44,575 bases of DNA from Kribbella catacumbae DSM 19601 (GCF_000372465.1 NZ_AQUZ01000066.1:1-44575); one strand, 5' to 3'. Counted from the first letter of the stretch, positions 24,272-32,641 are shown. Program-made: numbers and translations. Notes: generated by a model from the sequence alone, not told the origin.

Positions 24272-24717
24272 CGCGGCACCACGGAAGGAGCGTAGGTCTG
24301 CAGCCTGGGCAGGAACAGGTCCCAGCCGCGCTCGTGGTCGTGGAAGGCATCCTCGAGTACTGCGGCCTCCCAGCCCTTCTCCCGGAAGCCGCTCTCGGTC
24401 AGGCGCAGAATCGTGCCGTCGCCGGAAGGCTCGAGCTCGAAGGTGACGAGAAGAGAGTTGCCTGCATCGGGCACCTGACCAGCAGGAGCGACCCAGCGGA
24501 ACGTGAACTTGCGGGGCGGATCCATGTCGACGACCTTGATCACCTCCACCGCGGCGCGGTCACCCCACACCACTTCGCCGACCGAGCCTGGTACGGGCTC
24601 GAACGACGCGTCATCGGGCCACCACATCTTGATGTGCTCGGGACGACTCACCACGTCGAACACGATCTCCGGTGCCGCGTCGATTCGGATCTCGCGCTCC
24701 AGCTTTCCGAACTCCAC
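24268..24717 (-). CDS. SRPBCC / AHSA1-like START-fold protein
   Basis: 149 residues with 'LEREIRIDAAPEIVFDVVSR' at the start, 'WWPDDASFEPVPGSVGEVVW' and a C-terminal helix 'EDAFHDHERGWDLFLPRL', the standard AHSA1 (Aha1 C-domain-like) layout forming a hydrophobic cavity. GTG 24717 is favoured because GGAGG is placed six bases upstream; the longer frame starts inside the operator region. It is first in the operon with the ArsR regulator. Such pairs are frequent in actinobacteria. The bound ligand is unknown. Confidence 0.88.
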   Translation of the reverse strand: MEFGKLEREIRIDAAPEIVFDVVSRPEHIKMWWPDDASFEPVPGSVGEVVWGDRAAVEVIKVVDMDPPRKFTFRWVAPAGQVPDAGNSLLVTFELEPSGDGTILRLTESGFREKGWEAAVLEDAFHDHERGWDLFLPRLQTYAPSVVPR

Positions 24718-24733
24718 TACAGACCTCCAATAA

Positions 24734-24794
24734 GCAACCAACGGTTGCGCATGACTGTAGTAGTCGCGCCGGCGATCCGCAACCCAATGTTGCG
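24734..24794 (-). promoter_or_regulatory. Promoter with two operator palindromes for the SRPBCC-arsR operon
   Basis: Site 1, GCAACC-AAC-GGTTGC (24734-24748). Site 2, CGCAAC-CCAAT-GTTGCG (24778-24794). On the minus strand TTGCGG (24777-24782) and TACAGT (24754-24759) are 17 bases apart, a plausible -35/-10 pair. Site 2 then covers the -35 box and site 1 the transcription start, which is the layout of a repressor-controlled promoter. Confidence 0.6.
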
Positions 24795-25057
24795 CGATGG
24801 GTGGCGCGGCTGCCCGGGCTCAGAACCCCGCGACATCTAAACTCCTCGAGCGAACGGGACGACAGGAGCGTCCTGGAGGAGAAGGCGGAGGAAGATGCCC
24901 TACGCGAACGAGCAGGACCGGTACGACGCGATCCGGGTAGCCACGATCGCTAAGCTGAGGTCGCGGCGGGCGACAGCCTGCCCGAGTGCATGACCAGCGT
25001 CGTGATGGCCGCCGGCCGCTCGCAGCCGTGATCAAGCTGGGTGGAGACAAAGCTGCC
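24795..25057. other. Stretch without an intact gene
   Basis: 263 bases. One short frame from ATG 24895 ('MPYANEQDRYDAIRVATIAK') has a GGAGGA-like site but ends after 32 codons and was not recognised. It may be the 5' stub of a lost gene. Confidence 0.35.
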
Positions 25058-25263
25058 TCACTCCGCGAAGAGCAGGGCGAGACCTCCGACGGTGTAGGCG
25101 ACCATGATGCGCCGTCGACCCGGCGTCCGAATGGCGACAGTCTCGCCATCAGGGTCGCGTAGACCTCGAACGGATCGGCCGACGAGAGCCACCGGTCGCC
25201 GAACACCATGGCGCCGACGCCGACGATGGCGACGTACAGGGCCATCCAGGCCTGGATCACCGG
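25058..25263 (-). pseudogene. Integral membrane protein remnant
   Basis: One frame reads 'VIQAWMALYVAIVGVGAMVF' followed by 'DPFEVYATLMARLSPFGRR'. A second frame then continues with 'IMVAYTVGGLALLFAE' and a stop at 25058. The sequence recalls actinobacterial polytopic proteins encoded near ctaG-type genes ('F.VYS.L..RLSP.GRR'). A frameshift and missing ends mark it as decayed. It abuts the ctaG remnant on the other strand. Confidence 0.5.
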
Positions 25264-25725
25264 CAGGATGGCTCGCCGTGGTCCTGGTGCTGACCGGTGC
25301 CTATGCGATTGGTGTCGCCGTGCTGCGAAGGAACGGCGTGCAGTGGCCGGTCGGCCGGATCATCAGCTGGTTCGCCGCCCTGCTGACGCTTCTGGCGATG
25401 TCCTGCACTGGCGTCGGGAAGCTGGGCATGATGCTGTTCAGCGTCCACATGGCCCAGCACATGGTGCTCTCGATGCTGACGCCGATCCTGTTGTTGCTGG
25501 GTGCACCCGTCACCCTCGCCCTCCGCGCTCTCCCGGCCACCAGTTGATGCTGATCCACTTCCTGCTGGTAGGGCTGGTGTTCTTCGGGCCGGTCCTGCGC
25601 GTCGACCCGTGGCCACGTCTTACTGCGCGCGCCTCGACCGCCAGGCGACCCGCGACGGCGACGCCGCGCTGGAGGCCTATAACGCCAAGCTTCGCCGTCT
25701 CCACGAAGCATCGCCGGTCAGCTGA
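25264..25725 (+). pseudogene. ctaG: CtaG-like cytochrome c oxidase assembly protein remnant
   Basis: The first part in one frame includes 'GKLGMMLFSVHMAQHMVLSM' and 'LTPILLLLGAPVTLALRALP', a diagnostic stretch of the caa3-type CtaG family. Then comes 'LMLIHFLLVGLVFFGPVLRV' in another frame, and 'QATRDGDAALEAYNAKLRRL' in a third, ending at TGA 25723-25725. These are successive pieces of the C-terminal half joined by deletions and frameshifts. N-terminal helices are missing. The gene cannot give a functional protein. Confidence 0.75.
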
Positions 25726-25766
25726 TCGCCCGGCTCACGTCTCCGTCCGGTAGGGCCGTCCGCGAC

Positions 25767-26438
25767 CTAGGACCTCTCCTGGTTCGAGGGGCGGACGAGG
25801 CCGGACTCGTAGGCGAGAATGACGACCTGGATGCGGTCGCGGAGGCCGAGCTTCATCAGCAGACGCTTGACGTGAGTGCGGATGGTGGACTCCTCAACGA
25901 CGAGCTCGGCGGCGATCTCGCGGTTGGTGAGTCCGCGGGCGACCTGGGTGAACACCTCTCGCTCGCGGGGCGTCAAGGCGGCGAGCCGGTCGATGGCCGT
26001 GGAATCGGCAAGTGCTGGTGAGCCGGCGACATGGTCGATCAGCAATCTGGTCACCGAGGGGGACAGCAGAGCGTCGCCGGCATGAACCGCGTGCACGGCG
26101 GCGATGAGATCTTCGGGCCGGCTTCGCTTGACCAGGAAGCCGGATGCGCCTGCGCGCAGGGCGCTGAAGACGTACTCGTCGTGCTCGAACGTCGTGAGGA
26201 TCAAGACCTTGGTCTCGGGTGCGAGGCGCAGGACTTCGCGGGTGGCGGTGATGCCGTCGGTGCCGGGCATGCGGACGTCCATCAGTACGACGTCCGGTGC
26301 GACGGTCACGGCCAGATCGATCGCTTGACGACCGGTCGCCGCCTGGCCGGCGATTTCGATCGTGGGATCGGCGGTGAGAAGCTCGGCCAGGCCGGCACGC
26401 ATCAGATCCTCGTCGTCAGCGATCAGTACTCGGGTCAT
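25767..26438 (-). CDS. NarL/LuxR-family response regulator
   Basis: 223 residues. Receiver domain with phospho-acceptor Asp54 ('DVVLMDVRMPGTDGI'), acidic pair 'ADDED' and Lys in 'GFLVKRSRPEDLI'. Then a LuxR-type HTH ('LTPREREVFTQVARGLTNRE', 'STIRTHVKRLLMKLGLRDRI'). It overlaps the histidine kinase stop by ATGA, so the pair is co-translated. The divergent ABC operon (27782-31102) is the obvious target, through the inverted repeat at 27661-27711. Confidence 0.96.
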   Translation of the reverse strand: MTRVLIADDEDLMRAGLAELLTADPTIEIAGQAATGRQAIDLAVTVAPDVVLMDVRMPGTDGITATREVLRLAPETKVLILTTFEHDEYVFSALRAGASGFLVKRSRPEDLIAAVHAVHAGDALLSPSVTRLLIDHVAGSPALADSTAIDRLAALTPREREVFTQVARGLTNREIAAELVVEESTIRTHVKRLLMKLGLRDRIQVVILAYESGLVRPSNQERS

Positions 26439-27616
26439 TCCGCGGGATCCCCGATCGGCAGGCAGATCCTCAGTTCGAACACATCCGCGGTACGCCGGGT
26501 GACCAGGGTACCGCCCGCAAGCTCAGCTCGCTCGCGCATACCGATCAAGCCGTGCCCGCCGGTCGAACGGGTCTCCCGGCGCCCTGGGCTGATCGGGTTG
26601 GTGACCACGAGCTCGACGATCTCGTTGCCATAGGCCACCAACAGCTGAGCGGCCCCGGTGCCGTGCTTGGTGGCGTTGGTGAGGGCCTCCTGAGCGATCC
26701 GGTACGCCGCCCGATCGGTTGCTGGTGGCAAGCGCCGCGGCTCACCGGTCTGCCGCAGCCGCACCGGCCGGGCGGACCGTTCCACCAGTTCGCCCAACTG
26801 TGCGACGCCGCCGGCCGGCTCGAGGGCGCCTCCCTCGGCGGTGCGTAACGAGCGCACGGTCTGATCAATCTCGGCCGCCGTCTGTCGCGCGAGTTCCTCG
26901 ATGGACCGCAGCGCAGCCAGGGAGCGGCCAGGATCGTCCGGATGGCGCAGGCGTGCAGCACCGGCTCGTACTGCGATCAACGTGATCGCGTGACCGGCGG
27001 AATCGTGCAGGTCACGGGCGATCCGGGCCCGTTCCTCGGCGACGGCCAGCATCCGCTCGCGGGCCGCGTCCTGCGCGATCCGGCCCGCGCGATCGCGAAG
27101 CTCGTCGAGCTGCTCGCGGCGCAGCCGGTGCCGATCGCCGGCGAACCAGGCAGCGGCCCAGAGCAGTCCGCTGTGCAGCAGTTCGCTCGTCGGCACCTTC
27201 TGCTGTGCTAGCCCAGTGGCGACCAGGAAGGGCGTCAGGAGCAGCACGGTGACCGCGGTGGTCGATCTGGTCCAGCGAACCTGCGGAGTCCGGCTCGTCG
27301 CCACGAGGAACAGGGCGGCGGCTGGTCCGGGGTTGAGCTCGATCCCTCGGCCCGTGGCGGCGAGCAGTGCGCTGAACGCCGCCGTCACCACGAAGACACC
27401 GATGGGGGACCGGCGCCACATCGACAGCGGCAGCGTCGAGCCGGCCAGCAGGACGAGATGCCACGTGCCGAGCTCGACGGGTCGAGTGGATGGGCCGACG
27501 CCGTGCTGCAGCTGGATCAGGGCGAGGGTTGCCGCGATCGTCGCGACGGCGAGATCTATCGCCCACGGAACCCATGGGCTCACGGGCAACCTGCGGTGCG
27601 CGGTCAGGCCGGTCAT
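26435..27616 (-). CDS. Sensor histidine kinase (HisKA_3, NarL-type partner)
   Basis: 393 residues. About four to five N-terminal TM helices (residues 15-160) with very short loops and no extracytoplasmic domain, so it likely senses the membrane or its ABC partner (intramembrane-sensing type). The phospho-acceptor His204 lies in 'ERARIARDLHDSAGHA'. The HATPase has 'QEALTNATKHG' (N box) and 'GGHGLIGMRERAELAGG' (G box). It is upstream of and overlaps the response regulator. Sensing through a divergent ABC transporter is known for BceS/DesK-like kinases; it is inferred here. Confidence 0.95.
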   Translation of the reverse strand: MTGLTAHRRLPVSPWVPWAIDLAVATIAATLALIQLQHGVGPSTRPVELGTWHLVLLAGSTLPLSMWRRSPIGVFVVTAAFSALLAATGRGIELNPGPAAALFLVATSRTPQVRWTRSTTAVTVLLLTPFLVATGLAQQKVPTSELLHSGLLWAAAWFAGDRHRLRREQLDELRDRAGRIAQDAARERMLAVAEERARIARDLHDSAGHAITLIAVRAGAARLRHPDDPGRSLAALRSIEELARQTAAEIDQTVRSLRTAEGGALEPAGGVAQLGELVERSARPVRLRQTGEPRRLPPATDRAAYRIAQEALTNATKHGTGAAQLLVAYGNEIVELVVTNPISPGRRETRSTGGHGLIGMRERAELAGGTLVTRRTADVFELRICLPIGDPAE

Positions 27617-27660
27617 CGTCTGTCGAGCTTAACCAGGGCTGAGCAGAACCGGCGTCACCC

Positions 27661-27711
27661 CGCAGGGGGATGTTCGTCGACTCAGGGGGGAGAGCGAAGG
27701 ATCCCCCTGCG
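27661..27711. promoter_or_regulatory. Inverted repeat in the divergent TCS / ABC promoter
   Basis: Perfect 11-bp arms CGCAGGGGGAT / ATCCCCCTGCG separated by 29 bases. A third, same-orientation CAGGGGGG copy lies between them at 27683-27690. Repeated G-rich half-sites placed between a LuxR-type regulator and its divergent target fit a response-regulator binding region. Confidence 0.5.
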
Positions 27712-27781
27712 AGGCGATTCGGGCGACGGCCGGACCAGGTGAATCTGGCCGGACAACACCACTTCGTGGAAGGACCCGCTG

Positions 27782-27934
27782 ATGAATGCTCCACCTCCCG
27801 GGCGAGAGACGCGCGACCGATCGCGGCGGTGGCTGATGATCGTCCTCGCTGTCGTGGCGATCGTGGGTCTGCTCCTCGTCGTTGCGGCGCTCGCCGGCGG
27901 CGGAGACGGACACGGCCCGCAGCGACATGGGTGA
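27782..27934 (+). CDS. 50-residue single-pass membrane peptide, first gene of the ABC operon
   Basis: A Pro/Arg-rich cytoplasmic start ('MNAPPPGRETRDRSRRW') is followed by one strong TM helix (about 18-38) and a Gly/His-rich tail. AAGGAC is placed eight bases before ATG, and the gene overlaps the ABC ATPase start by eight bases (ATGGGTGA), both good signs of a real, coupled gene. No family was recognised. It may be an accessory subunit or sensor peptide for the transporter or the intramembrane kinase. Confidence 0.65.
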   Translation: MNAPPPGRETRDRSRRWLMIVLAVVAIVGLLLVVAALAGGGDGHGPQRHG

Positions 27935-28661
27935 GGTTGTCGTGATCGGGAGCGAGAAGGGGTCGGAAGCGATCAGGCTGAGTGCCGTCGGCAAGAGCTA
28001 CCACACCAGCGCGGGCGACTTCGTCGCACTGCGATCGGTTGACGTTCAGGTGGCGGCCGGTGAGTTCGTCGCCGTGGTCGGCAGGTCTGGCAGCGGGAAG
28101 ACGACGCTACTGAACCTGCTTGCCGGTATCGACCGACCCACCACCGGCACGGTTCGGGTCGCCGGGACTGAGCTGGGGACGTTGTCGGAGTCCGACCTCG
28201 CGGTCTGGCGCGGAGCGAGCGTCGGGTTGGTGTTCCAGTTCTTCCAGTTGCTGCCGACGCTGACAGTGCTGGAGAACGTCATGCTTCCGATGGACTTCGC
28301 ATCCCGGCTCACCTCCGCGGAGCGGTACGAGCGGGCCCGGGAGCTTCTCGATCGGGTTGGCATCGGGGACCAGGTGGACAAGTTGCCGATGGCACTGTCG
28401 GGTGGCCAGCAGCAGCGTGCGGCGATCGCGCGGGCGCTGGCGAACGATCCTCCGCTGGTACTGGCCGACGAGCCGACCGGAAATCTGGACTCGGCAACAG
28501 CCGACGCCGTACTCCGGCTCTTCGCGGAACTGAACCAGGAGGGGCGCACCATCGTCGTCGTCACTCATCAGACCGACATCCGCTCCCTGGTGAGCCGTGA
28601 GATCACGCTGCGGGACGGCCTTGTGGTCAGCGATGTCGATGCCGCGGGAGTGGCCCGATGA
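27927..28661 (+). CDS. ABC transporter ATPase, MacB/LolD/BceA type
   Basis: 244 residues from ATG 27927. Walker A 'GRSGSGKTT', Q-loop 'FQFFQLLPTLTVLENV', signature 'LSGGQQQRAAIARA', Walker B 'LVLADEPTGNLDS' and the switch His in 'VVVTHQ'. 'GNLDS' and 'LPTLTV' are typical of the MacB/LolD/BceA class, which drives mechanotransmission by FtsX-like permeases rather than ordinary transport. It overlaps the permease by ATGA. Function: efflux or extraction of a lipid, peptide or antibiotic from the membrane. Confidence 0.96.
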   Translation: MGEVVVIGSEKGSEAIRLSAVGKSYHTSAGDFVALRSVDVQVAAGEFVAVVGRSGSGKTTLLNLLAGIDRPTTGTVRVAGTELGTLSESDLAVWRGASVGLVFQFFQLLPTLTVLENVMLPMDFASRLTSAERYERARELLDRVGIGDQVDKLPMALSGGQQQRAAIARALANDPPLVLADEPTGNLDSATADAVLRLFAELNQEGRTIVVVTHQTDIRSLVSREITLRDGLVVSDVDAAGVAR

Positions 28662-31102
28662 GCGGGTTGTTGTCGCGCAAACTGCGGCGCGACGTCCGAG
28701 CCGGATGGTCCCGCTTCGTCTTGATGGTCGTCGCCCTCACGGTCAGCCTGACGGTCTTCGGCGGGATGCTGTTCGCCTGGAGTGCGATCGGCCGCGAGAC
28801 CGGCGGCGCCTACGCGGCGACCGAACCGGCCTCGGCCACGCTCGTGTTCCGTACAGGTCTGGGCACCAGCACGATGTCCGCCGTCGTGGCTGCCGCTCGG
28901 AGCCGGCCGGGAGTGATCGCGTCGGCCGGCCGGGCTCAGTTCGACACGGAGGCGGCCATAGCGGGCAGCGCGCGTCCCTACCCGATGCAGGTGTTCGTCG
29001 CCGCACCCGACGACCCGATGCGCTTGGCGAAGTTCGACCTCGGGGGACCCGCTTGGCCGCCGGCACCGGGAGAAGTACGGATCGGACGCGACTCGCTGTC
29101 GCTGCTCGGCGCGGCTGTCGGCGACCCGATCCGGCTTCGGCTGCCGAATGGCCGGACAGCCAGCCTGCGGATCGCGGGAACCGTCTACGATCCGAGTCTC
29201 GCCCCGTCGCCGCAGGAACAGCGTGGCCGCGCCTACGTGTCCCTGGCGACGATGGTAGGAGCGGGTGATCCGGCCGTCCTCGATCAGCTGAAGATCCAGG
29301 TCGCCGATCCCGGCGGGACGCTCCCGAGCCGTGACCGCGATCGGGTCGCCGCAGCCGCCGAGGACGTCGGCGAGTTCGTGCAGCGTCAGTACGGCGCACA
29401 GGTCGCGGAGATCCAGGTCCCGGAACCTTTCGCGCATCCGCATCAGTGGCAGGCCGATCTCCTGCTCGTCACCCTGCTGGTCGGTGCGGCGGCGGCTTTG
29501 CTGCTCAGCGCGATCCTGGTCGCGTCGATGCTGAACAACCTCTTCACCCAGCAGATCCCGCAGATCGGGATCCTTAAGGCGATCGGCGCGGGATCGGCCC
29601 GGATCAGCCGGGGGTATCTCGCGTTGACGCTGCTGATCTCCACCGCGGCGACGCTGATCGCGTTCGGCCCGGCGATGCTGATCGGCCGGATCTTCCTGCA
29701 AATGCTGCTGGACATGCTCGGCGTCCAGCCGGCCAGCGTGGCCCCGCCCTGGTGGGCAACGGCCGGCACCATCGGAGTGGGCGTCGGCCTGCCACCGTTG
29801 ATCGCCCTCGTCCCGCTGGTGAAGGCAAGCCGGATCACGGTGCGAGCTGCGATGGATCACAGCGGTACCGGTCGTGCGGCCGGCCGCACGACCGGCGTCG
29901 TCGCCCGGCTGAGCCGGCTCCGCACCGTCGACCGCAGATTGCTGATGGCTCTGCGCAACACCTTTCGCCGCCCGGCCAGGTTCTGGCTGTCCGCGGGTCT
30001 GCTGGCTGGCGCCGGCGCTGTCTTCGTCAGCGGTCTGTCGTTGATTGCCGGCACGAACGCGGTCAACGCCCAGCAAGCCGCGCAGCGCGACTGGGATGTC
30101 GAAGTACGGCTCGCCAAGCCTACGGAGGTGAACGAACTGTCGGCGCTGGTGAGATCCGTTCCCGAGGTGGTGAAAGTGGCGGGCCTGAACATCATGCCCG
30201 CCGCCGTCGCACCGCCAGGACGGATCCCGCTCACTCGGACCTATCCCGACCAAGGACACGACAGCACCCGGCTCATCACCGTGAGCGGTGCCGGAGCGTC
30301 GCCTGGGAAGTTGCTGGAAGGCCGCTGGCTGGCGCCCGGCGAGACAGGCGCCGTAGTACTGAATCAGATCACCCGGAAGACCACGATTCCCGGCCTGGTG
30401 GTCGGTGACACGGTACAGCTCACCCTGGGCAGTACGACGACCGACTGGCGGGTGGTCGGCGTGGTCGAGGAGCGCGGCGACGCAGCGGCGTACGCCACGA
30501 GTGAAGGTTTAGCGGCCGCCACGCGGCGGCCGGTCGAAGCGAACCAGCTGCGCGTCTTCACCCAGGGGAAGGACGAAGCGGCGCGTACCCGGACAGCGGA
30601 AGCTATCGGTCAGGCGCTCGCCGCCGCTGGAGTGCAGGTGGTGTCGTCCGCGTCAATCAGCCGGAGTGAGGCGATCGGCACCGGCCATACCGGACCGGTG
30701 ATCCTCGTCCTGGTCGGCGTCGCTTTGCCGCTGGGCCTGCTGGGCATTATCGGATTGGCGAGTACGACGTCGGCGAACGTGCTCGACCGGACGCGGGAGT
30801 TCGGCGTACTGCACGCGATCGGCGCCAAGCCGCGCGTAGTCCGCCGCATCGTCTTGACCGAGTCGATCTTCCTGGCTGTCGCGAGCTGCCTGCTCGCTGT
30901 CGGGCCCGCCCTCGCGTTGACCGCCGTACTGGGAAATGGCCTGGGAAACCTGTTCATGTCAGCCCCGCTGCCGTTCCGGGTGTCCGGTAGCGGCCTGGCC
31001 ATTTGGTCCGCGCTCGCTGTTCTGGGTGCCGTACTGGCTACCGAGGCAGCCGCGACACGCGCATCCCGGATCACCGTTCGCGAGGCACTTGCCTCACTGT
31101 GA
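28658..31102 (+). CDS. FtsX/MacB-like ABC permease, duplicated FtsX domain
   Basis: 814 residues. A TM helix near residue 20, a ~200-residue extracytoplasmic domain, then three TM helices (about 265-390) containing 'IGILKAIGAGSARISRGYLA'. The pattern repeats: TM near 450, a second extracytoplasmic domain, and three final TM helices with 'EFGVLHAIGAKPRVVRRIVL'. The paired 'AIGA..R...R' motifs mark the two FtsX domains. Both extracytoplasmic domains have no Cys. With the ATPase it resembles actinobacterial lipoprotein/peptide export or antimicrobial-resistance ABC systems under two-component control. Confidence 0.94.
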   Translation: MSGLLSRKLRRDVRAGWSRFVLMVVALTVSLTVFGGMLFAWSAIGRETGGAYAATEPASATLVFRTGLGTSTMSAVVAAARSRPGVIASAGRAQFDTEAAIAGSARPYPMQVFVAAPDDPMRLAKFDLGGPAWPPAPGEVRIGRDSLSLLGAAVGDPIRLRLPNGRTASLRIAGTVYDPSLAPSPQEQRGRAYVSLATMVGAGDPAVLDQLKIQVADPGGTLPSRDRDRVAAAAEDVGEFVQRQYGAQVAEIQVPEPFAHPHQWQADLLLVTLLVGAAAALLLSAILVASMLNNLFTQQIPQIGILKAIGAGSARISRGYLALTLLISTAATLIAFGPAMLIGRIFLQMLLDMLGVQPASVAPPWWATAGTIGVGVGLPPLIALVPLVKASRITVRAAMDHSGTGRAAGRTTGVVARLSRLRTVDRRLLMALRNTFRRPARFWLSAGLLAGAGAVFVSGLSLIAGTNAVNAQQAAQRDWDVEVRLAKPTEVNELSALVRSVPEVVKVAGLNIMPAAVAPPGRIPLTRTYPDQGHDSTRLITVSGAGASPGKLLEGRWLAPGETGAVVLNQITRKTTIPGLVVGDTVQLTLGSTTTDWRVVGVVEERGDAAAYATSEGLAAATRRPVEANQLRVFTQGKDEAARTRTAEAIGQALAAAGVQVVSSASISRSEAIGTGHTGPVILVLVGVALPLGLLGIIGLASTTSANVLDRTREFGVLHAIGAKPRVVRRIVLTESIFLAVASCLLAVGPALALTAVLGNGLGNLFMSAPLPFRVSGSGLAIWSALAVLGAVLATEAAATRASRITVREALASL

Positions 31103-31120
31103 CGACGAAGGAGTAATGCG

Positions 31121-31171
31121 ATGGGACTCGGACAAACGGATTCTCGGCGGCCGGAACGGCCCGGCGAATGA
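31121..31171 (+). CDS. Possible 16-residue ORF or gene stub after the permease
   Basis: ATG 31121 has GAAGGAG six bases upstream and reads 16 codons (Arg/Pro/Glu-rich) to TGA at 31171, ending inside a terminator hairpin. The good ribosome binding site suggests the 5' end of a deleted third gene of the ABC operon. There is no evidence that the peptide itself matters. Confidence 0.2.
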   Translation: MGLGQTDSRRPERPGE

Positions 31172-31187
31172 CAGCGTCATGCCGGGC
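31159..31187. terminator. Bidirectional terminator between permease and CDF genes
   Basis: Stem GCCCGGC / GCCGGGC, with an inner ATGAC / GTCAT pair after a two-base bulge and a three-base loop. It overlaps the stop codon of the minus-strand CDF gene. Confidence 0.6.
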
Positions 31188-32223
31188 TGCTGGTCAGGGG
31201 ATGGGTGACGCCGGCGGGGTGTACGTGGACGTTCACCTCTTGCAGGTGGGGGGTCTCGAGGAGGAGACGGTGTTCCACGGTCTCGGCGATGGTGTGGGCC
31301 TCGGCCACCGAGAGATTCGGCTCGACGGTGATCTCGGCGTCGGCCACCAGGCGGTGGCCGCTCCAGCGAGCGCGCAGGGTCTCGACGTCGGTGACGCCTT
31401 CGGCCGTGCGGGCGGTGTGCGTCATCTGGTCGATCACGCCGTCGTCCACGCCGTCCATCAGCCGGCGGATCGTGATCCGCAGCGAGCTGACCAGGATGCC
31501 GAGGATCGCCACGGCGATGAACAGCCCGACGATGGCGTCGGCGCGCGCGAACCCTAGCCAGACGCCGACGACACCGAGTACGACGGCGATCGAGGTGAAC
31601 CCGTCGACCCGGGCGTGCTGGCCTTCGGCGACCAGAGCAGCCGAGCCGATGCGCCTTCCCGCGCGGATGCGGTAGATCGCCACGATCTCGTTCCCCGCCG
31701 CACCGACGATGCCGGCAGCGAAGACCCAGCCGAGGTTGGTCAGCGGGCGCGGATCGACCAGCGCGTCGACCGATTCCCAGATGATGAGGCCGGCCGAGGC
31801 GGCGATCACGAGGGAGACTAAGAGCCCGACCAGGTCCTCCGCACGTCGATAGCCATAGGGGTAGCGCTTCGATGCGGCACGCTGCCCGATCTTGAAGGCG
31901 ATCACCAGCGGGATGGTGGTGGCTGCGTGGCCGAGGTTGTGCAGTGTGTCTGCGAGGAGGGCGATCGATCCGGACGCCCAGACGATGACGACCTGGAGCA
32001 ACGCGGTGATCATCATGCCCGCCAGGCCGATCCAGGCGGCGCGGATGCCTTCCCGGCTGGCTTCCTGAGCGGACTGGATCGCTTCGTTCGAGTCATGGGC
32101 ATGGGGGACGAGGGCGTGCTTGAGCTTCGCCCACAGTCCGTCGCCGTGGTCGTCCTGGTGGCCGTGACCATGGCCGTGTTGGTGTGCGTGGGGGTGCTCG
32201 CGGTCGTGCTCTGGGCCGCTCAT
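31177..32223 (-). CDS. CDF-family metal cation efflux transporter
   Basis: 348 residues. A His/Asp-rich N-terminal tail (about residues 5-45, 'HPHAHQHGHGHGHQDDHGDG') probably binds metal. Six TM helices follow, with 'LLADTLHNLGHA' in TM2 and 'HARVDGFTS' (H-x3-D) in TM5 as the transport-site residues. A C-terminal ferredoxin-like cytoplasmic domain ends 'HLQEVNVHVHPAG'. It lies 24 bases after an ArsR-type regulator, the same arrangement as metalloregulated Zn/Co/Ni CDF pumps. It exports divalent metal by H+ antiport. The exact ion is not evident. Confidence 0.95.
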   Translation of the reverse strand: MSGPEHDREHPHAHQHGHGHGHQDDHGDGLWAKLKHALVPHAHDSNEAIQSAQEASREGIRAAWIGLAGMMITALLQVVIVWASGSIALLADTLHNLGHAATTIPLVIAFKIGQRAASKRYPYGYRRAEDLVGLLVSLVIAASAGLIIWESVDALVDPRPLTNLGWVFAAGIVGAAGNEIVAIYRIRAGRRIGSAALVAEGQHARVDGFTSIAVVLGVVGVWLGFARADAIVGLFIAVAILGILVSSLRITIRRLMDGVDDGVIDQMTHTARTAEGVTDVETLRARWSGHRLVADAEITVEPNLSVAEAHTIAETVEHRLLLETPHLQEVNVHVHPAGVTHPLTSSPA

Positions 32224-32247
32224 CGACTCTCTTCGTTCCCTGCCCTG

Positions 32248-32634
32248 TCAGGCATCGTTGGCTGGGTCGAGGTGAGTCACGGCGCCGGACGCCCGGTGAT
32301 GTTCGGGAATTCCGTCGCTGGAGTGCTCGGCGTGGTAGATCGCGTCTTCGACGAGCTGGCCGGCATGAGAGTTCTCGATCCGGTAGAAGGCCTGGTTTCC
32401 CTGCTTCCGGGACCGGACGAGTCGTGCCAGCCGCAGCTTGGCCAGGTGCTGCGAGACCCCGGCCGGCGACTTACCGACCGCTTCGGCCAGGTCGTTGACC
32501 GTCATCTCACCGTCCAGCAGTGCCCACAGCAGCCGGACGCGGGTGGCGTCGGACAACATCCGGAAGACCTCTACGGCGAGTGCGACCTGCTCGTCGCCCG
32601 GCGTGTATCTCCGTGGCTGCGTATCTGCGCACAT
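32248..32634 (-). CDS. ArsR/SmtB-type metalloregulator of the CDF pump
   Basis: 128 residues. HTH 'MTVNDLAEAVGKSPAGVSQHLAKLRLARLV' region and wing 'GNQAFYRI'. Cys2 and several C-terminal His residues ('IYHAEH', 'PEHHRASGAVTHLD') could make a KmtR/NmtR-like Ni/Co site, while the alpha-3 Cys box 'CVC' of arsenic sensors is missing. ATG 32634 is only seven bases after a good -10 box, so the mRNA is probably leaderless. First gene of the operon with the CDF transporter. Confidence 0.92.
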   Translation of the reverse strand: MCADTQPRRYTPGDEQVALAVEVFRMLSDATRVRLLWALLDGEMTVNDLAEAVGKSPAGVSQHLAKLRLARLVRSRKQGNQAFYRIENSHAGQLVEDAIYHAEHSSDGIPEHHRASGAVTHLDPANDA

Positions 32635-32641
32635 ACGTAGA

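Noticed and set aside
28568..30259. 563-codon minus-strand frame opposite the FtsX-like permease
   Set aside because: Gln/Arg/Asp-rich shadow. The plus strand has paired FtsX motifs and hydrophobic periodicity.
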